64,000 nt of DNA. Source: Ceratorhiza oryzae-sativae (Eukaryota; Basidiomycota; Agaricomycetes; Cantharellales; Ceratobasidiaceae). This document shows, piece after piece, positions 22,844-33,381 of the stretch. A program made the position numbers and the translations under genes. Each line of letters starts with the position of its first letter. Positions within the stretch are counted from its first letter, which is position 1. Below the pieces are notes generated by a model. That model was not told the DNA's origin and did no database searches. It saw only the letters and a program-made list of their open reading frames with translations. The DNA lies in the NCBI GenBank assembly GCA_030998015.1, contig JARWMV010000237.1:496001-560000 (forward strand), read 5' to 3'.

Positions 22844-23361
22844 TGTAAAGGTCACGCCCACATGACTAAGGCCAAACACTTGTGAGGCGATGGCGGACCT
22901 ATAGGCTATAACGGCCAGAGGTCAAACCGCAACATCTAAGGTTGGACATGCAGGGAGTGAGGGGTTTGGAGCGATGAGATGCAGGGGATAGAGTAGGGGC
23001 ACTTGTTGCAAAGGCAACTGGGCAAATACCAAATGGCGTGGTGACCACTGGTGAGAAACTGGATGGTAGAACAGGAGGTCGAGTTCTGAGGCTTAAGGCT
23101 CCCAGACTCTCCCTTATATATTCATGGCTGAGGCAGTACAAATCAAATACCAGGACCAATGAGAAGCTAACAGTGCCACGTCACTACAGAATATTCCAGT
23201 AACACCAAACATTGAGTCAACAACAACAAGGTCACATGACATGAAGGTAAATAAACTGCATATATCTGAATAAACGGGACTTGTCTAAAACATTGTAAAA
23301 AGGAAGTTATAAAATATAGAAAATTCATAATAAAATCGTGCTCATGGTCTAGGCCATGACA
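22844..23361 (-). repeat. GyC 5' LTR
   Basis: The 518-bp repeat ends at the GGTAG duplication. The primer-binding site lies at 22830-22841 (AGGTCGAGTTCT in element sense). It is perfectly complementary to the LTR sequence at 23076-23087, which lies about 33 bp downstream of the TATATAAGG box. Confidence 0.92.
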
Positions 23362-24066
23362 GGTAGCAGCATTGCCTATGGTGGAATTTGCATATAATAA
23401 TGGGAAGCACTCAGGATCAAACTACTCACTGTTCTTTGCCTGCTATGGTTACAACCCAGATTTCACTGTGGGTAATACCAAAGAAAGCCAGGTACCTGCC
23501 ACCGATCAATATGCTGAACACCTCAAAGAAATCCAAGAAGAGGCCAAGGCTGCTCTAACAATTGCCAATCAAACATACTCCGAATATTATAATCAGAAGC
23601 ATTGTGAAGCACCCAAGATTGAAGTCAGATCAAAGGTTTTCCTAGATGGCTCAAATATCAAAACCATACGCCCTTCTAAGAAATTGGATAACAGGTGTTT
23701 TGGACCATACAAAGTACTGGAACAAATCAGGAAGCATACTTTCAAACTGGAACTACCCAAATCCATGAAGGTTCATCCAGTATTCCACACTTCACTCCTG
23801 TTCCCAAAACCAGTAGATGACTATAACCAGCAACCTGTACCCGTTCCACCAGTGGTCACTCCTGATGGTGAAGAAGAATTTGAAGTTGAAGAAATCCTGG
23901 ACTCTCGAAAGGTTGGAAGGAGATTGGAGTACTACATCAAGTGGAAAGGCTATGGACCAGAAGAAAACCTATGGTTACCTAAAGCTGAACTCAAGAATAC
24001 CCCTGAACAAGTAAAGGAATTCCACTGACTCCATCCCAATGCACTCGGACCTTGATGGGGGGGAAG

Positions 24067-24582
24067 TGTCATGGCGTAGACCATGACATGGATTTTATTA
24101 TAATTTTCCTATATTTTACATCTCTCTTTCTCATATTTTTGGACAAGTCCCGTTTAATCAGATATATGCATAGAATTACTTACATGATCACGTGACCTTG
24201 TTGTTGTTTACATTCTGTTTGTACCTTCTGGAATATTCTGTTACATGGCACCATTCTTACATCATATGATAGTTGTCTCACACCATATGTGTATTTGATA
24301 TAGCTCATTGTATGAATATATAAGGGAGAGTCTGAGAGCCTGAAGCCTCAGAACTTGACCTCCTGTCGTATCCCCTCTACTACCTGTGTGACATACAGTC
24401 CATAGTCCCTGCCCAGTCCTCTTAAGGACAAGTGCACCTACTTCTACATCCTTACATCTTATCACACCCTCACTGTGCATCCTACCTTAGACATTGTCAG
24501 TACAGCCTCTGGCATCACTGCCCATAGGCTTGTCATCGCCACTTAGGTGTTTGATGTTACCCCTCAGGTCGTAGCTCTGACA
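24067..24582 (+). repeat. GyB 3' LTR
   Basis: 516 bp, same length as the 5' LTR, preceded by the polypurine tract GGGGGGGGAAG (to 24066) and followed by the CATTC duplication. Confidence 0.9.
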
Positions 24583-24790
24583 CATTCCTTGTGAGGTGGC
24601 AAGGGTTGTTTGTCATCCTCTCCTGCAAAGATGCTTTGGAATTCCTCATATTTCTGGGGAAGGGCAGTATTCCCTTCTATTGCAGATAGTTGCAGGGTTT
24701 TTGGCTCATTTGCCCTTATGTGGATTGGCTGGGAGAGGCAGTGTCTAGCACATATTGGTGAGTTGAAGTCAAGGGCCTTTGTCTCCCAAT

Positions 24791-25888
24791 TGTCATGACC
24801 CAACATCATGAACACAATTTATTATACTTTCATTTTCATCTTTTTATATATTTTTCTCCAAGTTGAGTTTATTGTATTTTTTACAATATATGCATCACCA
24901 CATTATGTAATAGTGCCACAGTGCTTATTTTAGTGTTTTCCATCTCAGCTTGCTCTAGTACTGTACTTGTCTCATCTCAGTTATCCTCTTGCAGTTGTAT
25001 CTCACCTCTGTGCTGTATGAGAACTTGTACATGGTACTGAATATATAAGGGAGAGTCTGAGAGCCTTAAGCCTCAGAACTTGACCTCTTGTCCTGTGTTC
25101 TATCTTCTACCTGTGTGGTCACCAAGCCATTACAGTCTCTGCCCAGTACTCTTCAGTACAAGTGCAGCTCTGATAACTCATATCCTTGGCACCTCATTGC
25201 CTTCTACCCCTTCCTCCTTCCCTGTGTGTCCCTTAGACATTGCAGGTTGACTCTCTGTATTTATTGCAGTAGAGTTGGGTTGTTATGACCTGTCAAACAG
25301 ACATAACAAAATAACCAAATATTTTTACAGATTTATGGCATTTTTCCTAAGCGGAACAAGCCATAAACAAGGTCACATGACCTCAGCACTTAACCAGCAC
25401 TTACAGTGGTTACCCTGAACTCGCTCCAGCATTTCTCTCCATTGTTACTTGGAGCAAGGAGTGAGTTGTCACGTGATCTCGGTGCTTACAGAAGGATCAC
25501 GTGGCCTCAGCACCTACCCCTCGGACCTCACATGGCTCTATAAGATTCGGAGCTGCACAAACTTAAGACAAACAATTACCTAACCCATAGTACTGTACAT
25601 AACCTGCACCTACTGCAGATTGTGCTTAGATAATACATCCGCAGCCACCACAGCCACAGGCATATATAAGAAGGATAAAGCAAGACTGGACACCTCAGCT
25701 TGCTTTATCTTGTCAACCACCATAGACCATAGCAAACACTGTAACTAGAACACTCAATACATACCTCATAGCACCAAACTGTCAATGCAGCCACTACTTA
25801 AGTGCTTTGCAAGGAAGCATCCAGAGGGTCACAACACAGGTGTTACCCTTTGAGGTATTTGCCCCTGTCTAAGGCTCCAGCCTTGACA
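24791..25888 (+). repeat. Solo LTR (type E) in GyA1 pol, itself split
   Basis: It starts TGTCATGACCCAACATC and ends CCAGCCTTGACA, flanked by the duplication CCAAT (24786-24790, 25889-25893). It is distantly similar to GyB LTRs (TATATAAGGGAGAGTCTGAG and CCTCAGAACTTGACC). A second solo LTR is inserted at 25281-25836, so the unsplit length is about 537 bp. Confidence 0.85.
25281..25836 (+). repeat. Solo LTR (type D) nested in the type E LTR
   Basis: It starts TGTTATGACCTGTCAAAC and ends GGGTCACAACA. It matches the LTR at 27357-28025. Flanks are TGGGT and CAGGT, explained by one ancestral CGGGT duplication with the CpG deaminated on opposite strands. TATA box and CAGCTTGCTTTATCTTG follow the same layout as the other LTRs. 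Confidence 0.82.
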
Positions 25889-26352
25889 CCAATCAATGTG
25901 TGGGTTGTGATACTTAAGCCACAACATCCCCAGTATAAGGTCATTCTTGCCCACATTAACCATGTAGGCACTCAATATTTCTCAATGGCCTTGTATGACT
26001 AGTTCAAAGGTACAATACATATCAACTCTTCCAGAGTTGATTTCTCTGCTGTCAATAACCCTTAGTTTTCTAGGGGTTCTCAGTTTCTGGACTGGTATTT
26101 GGTACTGCCTGACCAGATCTTCATGTATAAATATTGAGGTGGCACCTGAGTCAATCATAGCCCAGCTGGTGAACTTTTTCATTGTATAAGGTGACTTTTG
26201 TTTGGAAGTAGTACTCAGGGGAAAAGTGTGAAAGAAGAATTGGGGTTGGGATTCATTTACAAGAGACATACATTCAAAATCTTTACACATGTTTTCCTTT
26301 TGTACATTATTCAGAATGGAGCCCAAGACAGCCTTCCAAGAACTGCTTGAGC

Positions 26353-28390
26353 TTAGTCTTTTAAAGACTCATCTTCACTGGTTTTGGGTTCCTCTATGGC
26401 TGCTTCATATCCAGATAATTTCTGTGACAGGCATTTGGTGGCAATATGTCCCTTTCCTCTGCAATTGTGACAGATAATCAGCCCTTTTCCTTTTCCAGCC
26501 AAGTCTAGGTCCATGGCATCTGGATCCCTAGCCTTCTGGGCTACTGGGGGATGATTGTCCTTCCAGATCTCCTTGAACAATGTCTGGATGTTCATTGCAG
26601 AACTGTCCCACTTCACTGTAGGGACAGTCTGCCCTTTGGTATTTTGTCCCATTGACACAACCTGTCCTTTTACTGCCTTGCCATCCTTAATGGTATAGAT
26701 TCAATCCCCTTTGGTGAATCATTCATGTGTGTTGCTTGTTGATGCAGAGGAGACAGTCTTGGTAGTGGCTGTTGTAGCTTTGGCAGTGGTATGTGTTCTT
26801 CTGCCTCCAAAGGAGATGAGGTGTCAGTCTATATCCAGTGCCCTCTGGGTGACTTCTGCAAGAGTGTGCATGGTTGGATCATAGTTCTGGACCACCATGG
26901 AATTTTGGATATCATCTGACAGTCCTGCATAGAACTGGTTGCAGAGGGCAGCATCATTGTATCCAAGGCCTGTTGAATATAGGTTGAATAGTGTGAGGTA
27001 GTCTTGCACTGTCTTGGTTTGTTTTAGCTTCTGCCATTTTTCACAATAGTTTTCATTGTGGTTGACATTGCTATATTGTACCCCAAATTCTTGCCAGAAT
27101 AGGTTGGTATCATGCAGCCAAGGGACATTGGTGTGGTTGATAATTTCTTGTTCAAAATATGTGTGTTTGCCCACTCAGTTATGGCCCCATCTAGGTATGA
27201 TGTGATATAGGCAATTTGTTGATTGGCTGTAGTGTTGGGCATATTGGTGGTGATGTATCTCATGCAAGAGATTTGGAATGAAGTTGCATCCTCTCACTTA
27301 CTGCCATCAATCTTGGTAGGGGATGCCATTTTTACCTTGATGGTGCTTCCTCCAATTGTTATGACCCGTCAAACAGACATAACAAAACAACCAAATATTT
27401 TTACAGATTTATGGCATTTTTCCTAAGCAGAACAAGCCATAAACAAGGTCATGTGACCTCAGCACTTAACCAGCGCTTACAGTGGTTACCCTGAACTCAC
27501 TCCAGCATTTCTCTCCATTGTTACTTGGAGTGAGGAGCGAGTTGTCACGTGATCTCAGTGCTTACAGCAGGATCACGTGACCTCAGCACCTACAGTGGTT
27601 ACCCTGAACTCGCTCCAGCATTTCTCTCCCTTGTTACTTGGAGTGAGGAGCGAGTTGTCACGTGATCTTGGCGCTTACGGCAGGATCACGTGACCTCAGC
27701 GCCTACCCCTCGGACCTCGCGCGGCTCTATAAGATTCAGAGCCACACAAACTTAAGACAAACAATTACCTAACCCATAGTACTGTACATAACCTACACCT
27801 ACTGTGGAGTGTGCTTAGATAATACGTCCGCAGCCACCGCAGCCACAGATATATATAAGGAGGATAAAGCAAGACTGGACACCTCAGCTTGCTTTATCTT
27901 GTCAACCACCATAGACCATAGCAAACACTGTAACTAGAACGCTCAATACATACTGCATAGCACCAAACTGTCAACGCAGCCACTACTTAAGTGCTCCACA
28001 AGGGAGCCTCCAGAGGGTCACGACACCAATAGTTGGTTGGGGTTGAGGTATTTGTGCTGGAGGGGGTACTTGTGGAGCAGGTGCAGCCTGGTGCCTGGTC
28101 AAGGTATTCAGGGTTTGTTGGATTTGTGCCAAGATACCACTCAGGGTATTAAAATTTGCTGCCAGACCATCAACCTTTGCATTGGTAGTATGATTTTCAT
28201 TGGTGATCTGCTGTTGCACATCATTGTGCCTTGTTGTGGTGTTTGTGTCTATATCACTGACATCAGATTGGAGTGCCCCAATGGTGTCACTGATGGTGTC
28301 AATATTTGAGCACAAATATTGGATTTGTCCTTCTGTTGTGTAGGTTGTCCATATTGGCTGCATTGGCATGGCTCCTTGAGAGGTAGACAT
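26353..28390 (-). pseudogene. GyA1 gag, split by a solo LTR
   Basis: The N-terminal half is at 28031-28390 (helical, TNAKVDGLAANFNTLSGIL resembles the VAGLATNVNNLVGML of GyA3). The C-terminal half at 26353-27356 is broken by stops and shifts. Recognisable: PWLHDTNLFWQEF, KQTKTVQDYLTLFNLYSTGL and the knuckle CHNCRGKGHIATKC near the end. Same domain order as GyA3 gag. Confidence 0.82.
27357..28025 (+). repeat. Solo LTR (type D) in GyA1 gag with internal duplication
   Basis: 669 bp, TGTTATGACCCGTC...GGGTCACGACA, with the duplication CCAAT (27352-27356, 28026-28030). Relative to the copy at 25281 it has a tandem duplication of about 112 bp (27481-27592, 27593-27704). TATATAA at 27852, AGCTTGCTTTATC 34 bp further. 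Several CACGTG palindromes (TCACGTGAT, GATCACGTGAC) lie in the upstream part. Confidence 0.88.
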
Positions 28391-28612
28391 GTTGGAGGGG
28401 AACTAGGAATCTAGTTCAACCAACAGAGACAATGGGCTAATACAGGAAAATCTTGGGGTGTGCAGTTTCTGTAGAATTTCTGCTTGCTGTTTACAGTTAT
28501 TTCAAAAATTGGGTAGTAATCTTTGCCTGAGAAGAACAGGCTAATGTCCTTGAAATCCAAACACCCCTTCTCAAACTTGTCCTAGTATAGTATTGGAATT
28601 TCTTTTAACTTA

Positions 28613-30237
28613 CACTTGCTGACAAAAGTCTTGCAGCATGTGACCTCAACTGCAATTTTCTGGACTTTTTGTTGTATGATGGACGAACATGGAGGTTTCA
28701 GCCCTCATTCAACTAATATATTATGTAGATTACTATCTAAACTATATACGTATGAAAAACGGTGCGCTCTCAACACCTGTGAGATGAGATATGGCCATCT
28801 TCGCATGGTAGGGGGCTGCAAGACTTATGTAAGTGGCAAATAGCAAGTGCATTTAAGCCCAATAACTTTTGACCAGTAAAGTATCAACTTCCAACTCTCC
28901 TCTAACACTCTCTACTATGCCTGGCAAGTACTCTGATCCAGCAACCCAAGCCCTTGCGATGAGTATGCTCACTTGGGGCATGTCAACCTACAAGATTGGT
29001 GCTGAGCTCTGTATCCACCCCACTACAGTCACTAGGATATGCAAGAGGGTCAAGAAACTTCATAGTGTATACTCCACTAAGGCCAAGACTGGCCACCCAC
29101 ACAAACTCACCTCTTCTGATATTCGCTTTGCCACACTTTCCATTGCTCAAACTCACAACTACACAGCCACTGCACTTCAGCATGAGTTCTTTCCCAGCCT
29201 TCATCCCACCACGATCTGCCATGCTCTCCATGGTGTAGGCTTACATGTGTATATAAGGCACAAGGTTCCCTTCATTAATTCTCAAAACAAGGGTATCCAC
29301 CTTGCCTGGGTCACAGAGCAAATTAAATGGTCGATGATGGTGTGGCACTGGTTCACCTTTTCAGATGAGAGCAAGTTCAATATTTTTGGGTCGGATGGGA
29401 AGCAGTACATGTGGAGAAGACCAGGCAATGGGTTGGACCCTCTTAACACCAAGAAACACATCAAACACAGTGGGGGGAGTGTCATGGTGTGGGGAGTGAT
29501 TACAGCTGCAGGTGTGGGGTGCCTGTGCCACATCAATGGAACACTCACTGGTGTCAGGTACACCAAGATCCTTCAAGATGCATTTTTAGGGACACTTAAG
29601 GATCAGAAGCTCAAGCCACACCAGATTATATTCCAGCAGGACAATGACCCAAAGCATACTTCACTTGTTGCTCAGGAATGGTTCCAGTCTCATCACATTC
29701 CTGTCACTCCTTGGCCTGTGTCTAGCCCTGATCTTAATATTATTGAGCATGTATGGGATTTCTTGGATCAAAAGGTTCGCTCTCATGCTGTTTTGCCTTG
29801 AAACCAAGATGATTTGTGGAAGGCATTGGAGGAGGAGTGGCATTGCATCCCTATTAGTTTTATTGAGAAGTTGTATGATTCTATTCCATCTAGATTACAG
29901 GCTGTAATTGATGCAAAGGGTGGTAACACTCAGTACTAAAGTTCTGTTTTTGTTAATACATGTTTCTGTGATTCTACTGCCCAAAAACTGTGTATCTGTC
30001 CAAGGGGTGCTCACCACTTACATAAGTCTTGCAGCCCCCTACCATGCAAAGATGGCCATATCTCATCTCACAGGTGTTGAGAGCGCACCATTTTTCATAT
30101 GTATATAGTTTAGATAGTAATCTACATAATATATTAGTTGAATGAGGGCTGAAACCTCCATGTTCATCCATTGTACAACGAACAGTCCAGAAAATTGCAG
30201 TTGAGGTCACATGCTGCAAGACTTTTGTCAGCAAGTG
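28613..30237 (+). mobile_element. Tc1-like DNA transposon
   Basis: 1625 bp flanked by TA (28611-28612, 30238-30239). Ends are CACTTGCTGACAAAAGTCTT and its inverse. The inverted repeats are unusually long, about 225 bp each (28613 to about 28843, and about 30010 to 30237), near-identical by their mirrored translations. It is inserted in the GyA1 leader. Confidence 0.93.
28869..29939 (+). pseudogene. Tc1-like DDE transposase with a premature TGA
   Basis: Reads 310 codons to TGA 29799-29801, then 45 further codons in the same frame to TAA 29937-29939. The tail (DDLWKALEEEWHCIP, SRLQAVIDAKGGNTQY) is the usual Tc1 C-terminus, so the true length is about 356 residues. An N-terminal helix-turn-helix is likely (GAELCIHPTTVTRICKR). 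Catalytic residues: Asp 166 (FSDESKFN), Asp 258 (QQDNDPKH) and Glu 293 (DLNIIEHVW), giving DD34E. The stop is CCT TGA AAC, consistent with CGA to TGA. An alternative start is the Met at 28917. All catalytic residues precede the stop; whether the short form works is unknown. Confidence 0.9.
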
Positions 30238-30378
30238 TAGTTTGGTCCTGGCAAAGTGGTTCTGGGTAATATCACCTCAAGGTGTTGTTGTGCAACAACC
30301 TCAATTTCTGGTTCAGGTGCAGGAGATGATGTGCCACTAAGTTGGTGGTTAAAAGGGGGCAGTGAAGGAGCTAGGAAT

Positions 30379-30904
30379 TGTCAGAGCTATGACCAGAAGG
30401 GATGACCCAAACGTCTAAGGGGACGATGGGAGACCTATAGGTGACAGTGCCAGAGGTCTAAGTCACAACGTCAAGGGGAAGACGTGCAACAAGGAGTAGG
30501 GGTGCGATAAGACGCAAGGATGTGGAAGTAGGTGCACTTGTCCTTAAGAGGACTGGGCAGGGACTATGGACTATAAGTCACACAGGTAGTAGAGGGGATA
30601 CGACAGGAGGTCAAGTTCTGAGGCTTAAGGCTCTTACACTCTCCCTTATATATTCATACAATGAGCTATATCAAATACACATATGGTGCAAGACAACTAT
30701 TGTACAATGTGAGAATGGTGCCATGTAACAGAATATTCCAGAAGGTACAAACAGAATGTAAACAACAACAAGGTCACATGATCATGTAAGTAATTCTATG
30801 CATATATCTGATTAAATGGGACTTGTCCAAAAATATGAGAAAGAGAGATGTATAAAATATAGGAAAATTATAATAAAATCCATGTCATGGTCTAGGCCAT
30901 GACA
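30379..30904 (-). repeat. Solo LTR of GyB/GyC type in the GyA1 leader
   Basis: 526 bp, reading TGTCAGAGCTATGACC...GGTCTAGGCCATGACA on the plus strand, with the duplication GGAAT (30374-30378, 30905-30909). Opposite orientation to GyB. Confidence 0.9.
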
Positions 30905-31400
30905 GGAATCAAGCATACTGTTGGCCAAGAGACTGCAAATATAGGTGGCTTAGTCTATTGAATTGATGTAGGAGTTAAGCATATTCCTCTTCTTTCTTTC
31001 AGATTACACCAGTGAGGTAATTGCCAATGTCTTCAGCAATTAGTTTTTCTGCCTTAAATTTTCTGCCTTGTCTTGGTAGTAACAGGCATTATCCTCAGCA
31101 CATTGGGCTCAATAGAGCAAGTATGAGATGAGGTTGCAATCAAGGGGGTCAGCCAGCTTAGAGATCAGAGCAGTGATGGAGGTGATATCTGTATAGAAAG
31201 GCATGCTCCTTTGGGCAGTAGGGGCAGTGAGCAGGGAAGGTGGCTTGGTTGGGGCAGTGGCAGATGTGGCACTCAGGAGCACCAGGAGGTCTGAGACCTG
31301 CTATTGGCTTGTAGATCATATTATCATAGTATATACATGTAATGAATGGAGGCTACATCTCAGTGAGTCATAAAGTGAGTCAGAGAAGCTTCTGGATCAA

Positions 31401-31848
31401 TTTGGAAGGCTCTCCTGACCCACTGGAGTCATTAGATCTTGATTGATGGTCCAGTAAGATTCTAATGATCTTCGGGCCATTACGGCGCGAGGATCCGGCG
31501 TATCGCGACGATCTTCGGGCAGCAGATACCGCCGAAGATTAGCTATCGATAGAGCATAAGATCGCTTTGATAGCGTAAGCGGTTGCCGAGATATGAGCGG
31601 TGCGATGTTGTAATCAATATCTCCTGATAAGGGGAAATATCGCAACCTCTGTATCTCTCTGGGATCTTATTGTAAAAACTTATTAAAATATGCGTTGGAA
31701 AGCGGGAAATTTGTACTATTTAATGGAACAGAAAATAGTACAATTTGGAGCACATACAAATTCAAGTATTTCACAAATTAATTACAGAGGCATCTCTTGA
31801 GGTTGGCAGAGCAGACTAAAATAATAGAAAATGTTAGTAATCCATAAC
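31401..31848. other. Orphan CpG-rich segment at the GyA1 leader/LTR junction
   Basis: About 31430-31650 is rich in CpG (gcgcgaggatccggcgtatc) inside a CpG-poor stack. A minus-strand frame of 82 codons (31397-31645) has no motif I recognise. A hairpin follows at about 31709-31745 (aaattgtactattt with its inverse aaatagtacaattt). It replaces about 60 bp of the GyA1 5' LTR end. Origin unknown; no flanking duplication found. Confidence 0.4.
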
Positions 31849-32251
31849 AGGAGCCTGGGAGCAACTTGGTGGCAGCAATGAGGGAAGTAAAGGTGACAAC
31901 AACATGTCACAAGACAGTGAGCAGAAAGGGAACAAGACTTGTATTGACAAGGAGGTCAAGTTTGTGAGGAGACCTCATTGAACTTGACCTGGTTTATATA
32001 CAATCTTCAAGCCACATCAAAAAAAACACAACTATACTATGAGTCATATTGCTAAGTGATAGAAGCTGCTGCAGAGCTGTGGAATTTCACATCAAAGTTG
32101 AAATACATCTCAGTAAGCAGTCTGGAACATTCCATGAGTCACATGATACAGTTGTCCCATAAAAGGAAAGTATGTTTTGAAAAGGTTCCTAAAAATTGTA
32201 ATAATTTGAGAAAATGTTATATAGTGAATATATGTGTGTCAGGTCATGACA
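31849..32251 (-). repeat. GyA1 5' LTR, truncated
   Basis: Matches 9300-9696 from GAGCC to GGTCATGACA. The first part (about 60 bp on the left) is missing. Followed by TACTT. Confidence 0.8.
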
Positions 32252-32256
32252 TACTT

Positions 32257-33376
32257 GTCACTTGTTGTGCTTTGGTGTATTTCTGCCACAGCTTACATAA
32301 GATTGTCACTGCAGTCACAATACCCATTTCCCTTTTTTCTCCTTAATAGCCTGCCCTCCTGGCACACAGATTCCTGTCAACCTAAGTGTTTTTGCTAAAT
32401 GACCTTCTAAGCAGGATTTGTTGTACTGGATCAACTTTGTGTAAATTAAACAGCCTGTACAGGTTTTCTTTTTTCTTTTTAAAATTAATAAGTTATGGTG
32501 GTCCATTCTCCAGTCTGATGTGCTATGTATGTAGCCATAAGTTCTCATTCATGCAGCTCTGCTTGAAGAAAGATGGCACCAGCTCTAAGCTTCTTGGCTG
32601 CCCTCAACTTAATAGCCACCTAAATTTTCATCCCCACAATTGTCATAATGGTTAAAGCACAATAAAAAAGCTTGGCTCAACACATTCAGATAAGCTTGAC
32701 AGTAGTCTGGATCACTCAGTGTTTGGCCTTGGCAAGATCTCAAGGAATGCAATTGCATCATCCATCAGATATAAAATTCTTTCTGGCTGTTTGTGTGATA
32801 TATGTGGAGAATATGTAGGAAACTACTGACTTAAGTAGTCAAGTGTCATTGCACAACCTTATAGTAATATTCCTATATTTTCCCTTCTTTTCTGACCTTA
32901 CATATATCCACTCAAAATGGTCAGATTACAGTCTTGCTTGTACTCATTCCCACCACAGCAAGCTGCAGTACACAGCTGTGGAGTCTGCACAGTCCATAGC
33001 ATACACAGTCCAAGTGTAGCCTGCAGTTACTGCAATGTGCAGCCTGCAGCAACTGTGCAGCAGTCCATAGTCACTGTGCAGCAGCACATAGACCCTGTGT
33101 TTGTTGTCTCCAAAATGTATATAAGGAGGGCCTCCCAGGCTGTTGAATATTACCTTCCCTTCCTGACCTTCATCTCTTATACACCTTGCCTAAGCAAGCC
33201 AGAGACATTGTTGAGCACCACTCCAACTATGTTGAGCTCAGCTCTGTCATTAGCCTGTGCAGTTAGCTACTCCACACATACTCCCATAGCAACTGCCATA
33301 TGCAAGTTTGCCTGTCTGCATCACTAGACCTGGTAAGTCCCAACATAGACCAGGTAGCCTGGCCATAGCATGCAAG
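32257..33376. other. AT-rich region between GyA1 and GyA3
   Basis: No gene recognised. 32940-33100 is dense in TGCAG and CCATAG motifs. A TATATAAGG box near 33117 suggests a decayed LTR remnant, but no TG/CA ends or duplication were found. Confidence 0.4.
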
Positions 33377-33381
33377 ATCTG

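Larger units (their letters stand above)
17062..23361 (-). mobile_element. GyC: Ty3/gypsy element inserted in GyB integrase
   Basis: A 6300-bp minus-strand element with two 518-bp LTRs and the duplication GGTAG (17057-17061, 23362-23366). It is a close relative of GyB: both LTRs start TGTCATGGCCTAGACCATGA in element orientation, and gag and pol align throughout. It is the youngest layer of the A1-B-C nest. Confidence 0.95.
14220..24028 (+). pseudogene. GyB pol, seven in-frame stops, split by GyC
   Basis: All segments of 14220-17061 share one frame, and the frame resumes correctly at 23367 after GyC and its duplication. Stops are TGA at 15156, TAG at 15510 and TGA at 15756, 16212, 16764, 16869 and 16968; I saw no frameshift. 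Domains: protease (MIDSGASSCF), reverse transcriptase with YLDDILIFS, RNase H (ECDASNFATGA), the integrase HHCC region and core, and a chromodomain (YYIKWKGYGPEENLW) ending at TGA 24026-24028. The integrase catalytic Glu appears changed to Lys (QSKRLNQ). Several stops replace an Arg seen in relatives, for example LPRKTIS and DILSR. Confidence 0.88.
12024..24582 (+). mobile_element. GyB: Ty3/gypsy element inserted in GyA1, carrying GyC
   Basis: Plus-strand element with 516-bp LTRs and the target duplication CATTC (12019-12023, 24583-24587), which splits the GyA1 pol frame. Without GyC it is about 6.25 kb. Gag and pol are each in one frame apart from single-base stops. GyC is inserted in the integrase region. 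Confidence 0.93.
24588..26326 (-). pseudogene. GyA1 pol, 5' part (protease and linker)
   Basis: Outside the solo LTR at 24791-25888 the frame reads like the start of GyA3 pol: ECMSLVNESQPQFFF, protease AMIDSGATSIFIHE, KLRVIDSREINSG, then the linker IRANEPKTLQL and YEEFQSIFAGEDD. The insertion falls at the residues equivalent to IDWDG of GyA3. The start lacks the ATGA overlap with gag seen in GyA3 and GyA4 (here the stop is TAA). Confidence 0.82.
28391..31400 (-). pseudogene. GyA1 leader with remnants of the accessory reading frames
   Basis: After removing the Tc1 element and the solo LTR at 30379-30904, translation in element sense gives blocks matching the GyA3/GyA4 leader: GAPECHICHCPNQATFPAH followed by CPYCPK (about 31200-31292); ACYYQDKAENLRQK (about 31050); LSGTSSPAPEPE (about 30310-30340); and KFYRNCTPQDFPVLAH (about 28450). 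The blocks lie in different frames, as in GyA3. Stops interrupt them, so no intact protein remains. Confidence 0.7.
9243..32251 (-). mobile_element. GyA1: old Ty3/gypsy element, host of the nested stack
   Basis: Minus-strand chromodomain gypsy element of the same type as GyA3 and GyA4 but strongly diverged. Its parts are collinear once the later insertions are removed: 3' LTR 9243-9696, pol 9707-12023 and 24588-26326, gag 26353-28390, leader 28391-31400, 5' LTR remnant 31849-32251. Flanks are TACT before and TACTT after. Insertions inside it: GyB, solo LTRs at 24791-25888, 27357-28025 and 30379-30904, and the Tc1 element. It has lost the central reverse transcriptase and has many stops. Confidence 0.85.

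Noticed and set aside
32917..33327. 136-codon plus-strand frame between GyA1 and GyA3
   Set aside because: Low-complexity TGCAG-rich sequence with no recognisable protein; more likely old LTR sequence.
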